Shown here piece by piece: positions 5,965-8,529 of a DNA stretch of 8,529 bases. The stretch is taken from assembly GCA_003154025.1 (NCBI GenBank), contig PMCE01000108.1:1-8529 (forward strand), given 5' to 3'. Made by a program: the position numbers and the translations under genes. The first letter of the stretch is position 1. Each line of letters begins with the position of its first letter. The notes beneath the pieces were generated by a model, which ran no database searches, was not told where the DNA came from, and saw only the letters and a list, made by a program, of their open reading frames with translations. This DNA is from Syntrophaceae bacterium. Its GTDB lineage: Bacteria > Desulfobacterota > SM23-61.

Positions 5965-6705
5965 TTAGAGGAGACGGCAAATTTCGACGGCCAGTCGCGC
6001 CGCCCTTCTGGATGCGAGCCAGAAGAGGGGATTCAAAAACCCGGTCCGCCACTTGAGGGAGGAAAGTTCATCGGAAACCACCATGATGCCCCCCATCTGT
6101 ACCTTCCGGTAGGCCGCTACGGTGAAGAGGGCGGACATCTCCATCTCCACGGCCAGGAGTCCCTTCTCCGAGTACTCTTTCGTCTTCCCCCTGGTCTCCC
6201 GAAAGAGGGCATCGGTGGTCCAAACCTTCCCCGCCGAGACCTTGAACTTTTTCCCCTGCGCTTCTCTCCGGCAGAGTTCGACGATCGTTTCGTCCGCCCT
6301 GGCTTCCCTTCCCCGGGGCAAAGGGTAGTGGAGGGAAGTCCCCTCTTCACTCAACGCCGTCGTGGGAACGACCAGGGTGCCGACCTCCACATCCGGCTGC
6401 AGGGACCCACAGCACCCAAAGGCCAGGATCTTGGTGGCTCCCATGGCGATGAGTCTTTCCAGGACCATGGCCGCCTGGGGTGCCCCGAGGGGAGTTCCGA
6501 AAATGGATATCTCCTTTCCGGCTGCGGCCGCGGAGCAGCAGGTCATGGAAGGAAAGCGAAGTCTTTTGAGGGATGGTTTTTTCACCCGGAGCTCTTTTCT
6601 CAGGTAATCAAAGTAAGGTTCAAAGAGGTTCAGAATGATGGGGTGATCGATTCGCGGGTCCCCGGGAATCCTCCGGGGTTCGATTAACGCGCTGTCATCG
6701 TCCAT
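5965..6705 (-). CDS. Nucleoside phosphorylase, PNP/UDP (MTAP/uridine phosphorylase) family
   Basis: This 246-aa cytoplasmic enzyme should split a nucleoside with phosphate into base and ribose-1-phosphate, for salvage. Family features are GTPLGAPQAAMVLERL (70-85), FGCCGSLQPDVEVGTLVVP (96-114), the WTTDALFRET segment (162-171), the nucleoside-binding VEMEM (186-190, with E187-M188-E189), and VVSDE (209-213), where the acidic pair would contact the base. Length is normal for the trimeric/hexameric class. Uridine phosphorylase-like and purine-specific enzymes cannot be told apart confidently by eye. The ATG at 6703-6705 has GGAG (6711-6714) five bases upstream. A 105-base spacer with heptad repeats separates it from the upstream same-strand gene. 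A ribokinase-type fragment at the left end of the window would act in the same general ribose/nucleoside salvage area. Confidence 0.87.
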   Translation of the reverse strand: MDDDSALIEPRRIPGDPRIDHPIILNLFEPYFDYLRKELRVKKPSLKRLRFPSMTCCSAAAAGKEISIFGTPLGAPQAAMVLERLIAMGATKILAFGCCGSLQPDVEVGTLVVPTTALSEEGTSLHYPLPRGREARADETIVELCRREAQGKKFKVSAGKVWTTDALFRETRGKTKEYSEKGLLAVEMEMSALFTVAAYRKVQMGGIMVVSDELSSLKWRTGFLNPLFWLASRRAARLAVEICRLL

Positions 6706-6725
6706 AATTTCTCCAAACCGTATAG

Positions 6726-6731
6726 ATCATA
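6726..6731 (-). promoter_or_regulatory. Possible -10 element for the nucleoside phosphorylase gene
   Basis: On the minus strand this reads TATGAT, one base off the -10 consensus, 20 bases before the ATG. No good -35 is found at 16-18 bases, where the heptad repeat begins, so the call is weak. Confidence 0.25.
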
Positions 6732-6746
6732 AGTTCTCAGCTATCG

Positions 6747-6818
6747 GGCTCCAGCCTCACTCCTTGAGCCTTGAACCTTGCTTACTCTTCGCTCCTCGAA
6801 CCTCGCGCTTCTAACCTT
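6747..6818. repeat. Heptad-periodic spacer between two minus-strand genes
   Basis: The spacer reads in steps of seven. On the plus strand AGCCTTG and AACCTTG are adjacent heptads near 6767-6780, and CTCGAAC and CTCGCGC are adjacent near 6795-6808. On the minus strand these become GGTTCGA and AAGGTTC-type units, the same family as at 2677-2767. The phase shifts once in the middle. Unlike the other two loci, there is no clear inverted second arm. The repeat runs into the stop codon of the upstream gene (TAG at 6811-6813) and slightly past it. Confidence 0.45.
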
Positions 6819-8064
6819 TCTTTTGCAGGTGCCATTTCGGCCCTTGCGAAGTATCCTCTACCACGATCCCCAACTGGGTGATTTTATCCCGGATGAAGTC
6901 GGCCAGTTCCCACTGTTTGGCGGAGCGGAGTCTCCCCCGGATCTCCAGGAGAATGTCCATCAGCGGCGCCATGGTGGAAGGGATATCTTTGGGCAGTTCG
7001 TCAAGCCGCAGCCCCAGTTGGACGATCATCCCCCTGAAGATCTCCCGGGCATCGGAGATTCTTTCTTCGTCTTCGAATTCCCGGCAGGACTTCCAGAGTA
7101 GTTTATCCAGGGCCACCAGGGCGTGAATCAAGGACTCGGGTCTATGCTCCTGAAGATAGCGCCCGAAGGCCTCCTGGAGAGATCTCACCTGAACCATGAA
7201 GGGTTCGGCCCCCGGCTCGGTCGTCTGGATCTTCGCAGAAACGGGAGGGTTCTCCGGAAGGGAAGAAAGGGCCATCTTCCGGAATTCTTCGAGGGAGAGA
7301 GCCTCTCCATCCCGGAAAACCTTCTGATCTCCGCCATGGCGCAAAGTCACCCCTCCCACTCCCCGGATCAGAACCTGGCCCGACGAAAAGTCCAGAATGC
7401 AGGCCGTATGCTCATCGACCCCCAGGATCGGCGTCCCCGGGGGAAGCATGGTTTCGAGGCGAATCAGGCGGGGCTCCCCCATATAGCAGAAGCGGGTGTC
7501 GTGGGTTCCCCCTTCGGCGTTGTTCCAGTGGGGTATCACCACGACGGGAAGCCCAAATTGCCCCAGCAGGTTCAACCCCTCCACCCAGTGAACCTCTTCT
7601 CCCACTTTGTAGACCTCATACACGGGGAGGGTGAACCGGCCGAGCGTCAGGGCCGCGGCGCTGGCGGCCACAAAGCATGCCCCCAACCGGATCCTTTCCA
7701 CCAGGATCTGGGGGATGGGAGTGCCCATCCAATTTCTCAGGGCATAGGTGGGGCTGCCGGGTCCGACGAAAATATAATCAGCCTCTCGAAGGGCATGGAA
7801 GGCCTTTTCCGCCTCGTAGGCTGATATATTCTTCGCCGATTTGAAAGAGGCTTGCTCCAGGGGCTGGTTCAGACGCTTGAGGAAATATTCCCGGGACTTC
7901 TCGAAGAGGTCATCGGCGTTCATCTGAAAGCCGGCGGGAGTATCTATGAAAACAGCTCTCGCGGGACGGTTCAGCTTTTCTAGAAGAAACCGGTGCACCC
8001 GGACCATTGAATCCGTGGTTTCCCCGGAACCCATGATGGCGATGCTGCCACGAGGAGTGGACAC
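6811..8064 (-). CDS. Peptidase S51/cyanophycinase-like protein fused to a CysRS C-terminal-like domain
   Basis: Numbering here is from the upstream TTG (8071-8073). Residues about 10-230 resemble the S51/class I amidotransferase-like fold of peptidase E and cyanophycinase: IAIMGSGET (11-19), VFIDTPAGF (41-49), IFVGPGSPTYALRN (101-114), the nucleophile region VAASAAALT (135-143, S138), IPHWNN (180-185, H182) and GVDEHTACIL (218-227). The usual GxSAG is relaxed to AASAA. Residues about 295-420 resemble the C-terminal helical/anticodon region of cysteinyl-tRNA synthetase: an ALxALDKLL-type helix (317-326), LEIRGRLRSAKQWELADFIRD (376-396; key R379, W388, AD 391-392, IRD) and LGIVVEDTSQGPKW (401-414). 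No synthetase catalytic core (HIGH, KMSKS) is present, so it is not a CysRS. The GTG at 8062-8064 (codon 4, 417 aa) is preferred: AGGAGG (8074-8079) lies 9 bases before it but directly abuts the TTG. The role is unknown; peptide, amide or tRNA-related substrates are all possible. Confidence 0.82.
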   Translation of the reverse strand: MSTPRGSIAIMGSGETTDSMVRVHRFLLEKLNRPARAVFIDTPAGFQMNADDLFEKSREYFLKRLNQPLEQASFKSAKNISAYEAEKAFHALREADYIFVGPGSPTYALRNWMGTPIPQILVERIRLGACFVAASAAALTLGRFTLPVYEVYKVGEEVHWVEGLNLLGQFGLPVVVIPHWNNAEGGTHDTRFCYMGEPRLIRLETMLPPGTPILGVDEHTACILDFSSGQVLIRGVGGVTLRHGGDQKVFRDGEALSLEEFRKMALSSLPENPPVSAKIQTTEPGAEPFMVQVRSLQEAFGRYLQEHRPESLIHALVALDKLLWKSCREFEDEERISDAREIFRGMIVQLGLRLDELPKDIPSTMAPLMDILLEIRGRLRSAKQWELADFIRDKITQLGIVVEDTSQGPKWHLQKKG

Positions 8065-8073
8065 ACCCGTCAA

Positions 8074-8079
8074 CCTCCT
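8074..8079 (-). promoter_or_regulatory. Ribosome binding site deciding the start of the S51-like fusion gene
   Basis: On the minus strand this is AGGAGG. It touches the TTG at 8071-8073 (zero spacing) but is 9 bases from the GTG at 8062-8064, which favours the GTG start. Confidence 0.6.
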
Positions 8080-8140
8080 CTCTCAAATCTAGCGGCCCAT
8101 TTGGTGAAAAGCAAGGAGGATTTGGGAGGGACTTTGTTCC

Positions 8141-8230
8141 AGGCCTCAGACTTCAGACATCAGACTGAACGGGTAAAGGGCCAGGACTGAAACAAAGAAA
8201 GAATCTGGAGTCTGAAGCCCGGCGTCTGCA
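8141..8230. repeat. Heptad-periodic inverted repeat, TCAGACT-type
   Basis: The left arm (8141-8170) repeats TCAGACT/TCAGACA in direct 7-base steps. The right arm (about 8201-8229) carries the reverse complement, with AGTCTGA and related heptads. CTTCAGACATCAGACT (8151-8166) pairs with 8201-8217 at about 13 of 16 positions around a ~35-base loop. The architecture equals that at 2677-2767 but the heptad is different. Confidence 0.55.
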
Positions 8231-8529
8231 TGGCAGTACGACGGAGAAGGAGACCCCTCTCCCGAAGAAAACCGGCAACGATGAAAAGGATATCCCCGGG
8301 CAGGCCGGAAGGCCCTCTCCCCCCAAACCCATGAGAGCACCCCTGCCACCCTCATCTACCGCCGTCTCAATGTGCTTAATGATCTTACGCCCCTGAGTCT
8401 CACCCCAATAAACAAATCTGGTGCGGAATCAATGATAATATGGAATTGATTCTATAATATTTTCAACATAGAGGGATCCACAATAATCCCTATTCTTTCA
8501 TCCTTTTTTAATAAATACAGAAAGTTATT
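8231..8529. other. Non-coding right end with a sharp fall in GC
   Basis: No frame gives a recognisable protein. GC-rich sequence up to about 8390 gives way to AT-rich sequence to the end. The tail holds two small dyads: an 11-base imperfect inverted repeat (8435-8445 with 8450-8460) that includes a TATAAT at 8453-8458, and AGGGAT (8472-8477) with ATCCCT (8486-8491). This looks like a regulatory or intergenic region of a gene beyond the window, or the edge of a foreign segment. Confidence 0.4.

Noticed and set aside
7123..7824. Plus-strand frame (233 aa) opposite the S51-like fusion
   Set aside because: Antisense shadow; the minus strand carries the conserved motifs.
8146..8355. Minus-strand frame of 69 aa at the right end
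   Set aside because: No ribosome site or domain, and it overlaps the heptad inverted repeat.

Overview
This is a GC-rich bacterial window whose last ~140 bases are clearly AT-rich. It looks like chromosomal DNA of an anaerobic or facultative Gram-negative bacterium. The best guess is Desulfobacterota (former Deltaproteobacteria) or a neighbouring lineage. That guess rests on a probable selenocysteine codon with a bacterial-type SECIS hairpin, exported proteins with Sec signal peptides, a thioredoxin-fold/thioredoxin-reductase fusion, and heptad-periodic intergenic repeats. No phage, transposase, CRISPR, tRNA or rRNA was recognised.

Layout, left to right. (1) 2-562 (+): C-terminal part of a PfkB/ribokinase-type sugar kinase, cut by the window edge. 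(2) 563-1047: a long spacer ending in an extended -10 promoter. (3) 1048-2676 (+): a 542-aa thioredoxin reductase with two N-terminal thioredoxin-like folds, one carrying CPYC. (4) 2677-2767: a heptad-periodic inverted repeat between two convergent genes. (5) 2768-4186 (-): an amidase-signature hydrolase starting at TTG. (6) 4296-4712 (-): an exported single-domain rhodanese whose catalytic-Cys codon is an in-frame UGA followed by a bSECIS-like hairpin. A gene finder would split this gene or truncate it to 96 aa. (7) 4790-5227 (-): a small protein with two internal repeats. (8) 5434-5781 (+): a small exported Lys/Glu-rich repeat protein behind a good sigma-70-type promoter. (9) 5965-6705 (-): a PNP/UDP-family nucleoside phosphorylase. 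(10) 6811-8064 (-): a peptidase S51/cyanophycinase-like domain fused to a region resembling the C-terminal domain of cysteinyl-tRNA synthetase. (11) 8065-8529: a non-coding stretch with another heptad inverted repeat and an AT-rich tail with two small dyads.

The genes do not form one pathway. The ribokinase fragment and the nucleoside phosphorylase suggest ribose/nucleoside salvage. The TrxR fusion and the selenocysteine rhodanese suggest thiol, selenol and sulfane-sulfur chemistry in the cytoplasm and cell envelope respectively. The two most notable items are the recoded selenocysteine rhodanese and the S51-CysRS-C-terminal fusion. The three heptad-repeat loci, which have different core heptads, are the most unusual non-coding signal. 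All family assignments come from reading motifs in the sequence; no database search was run.
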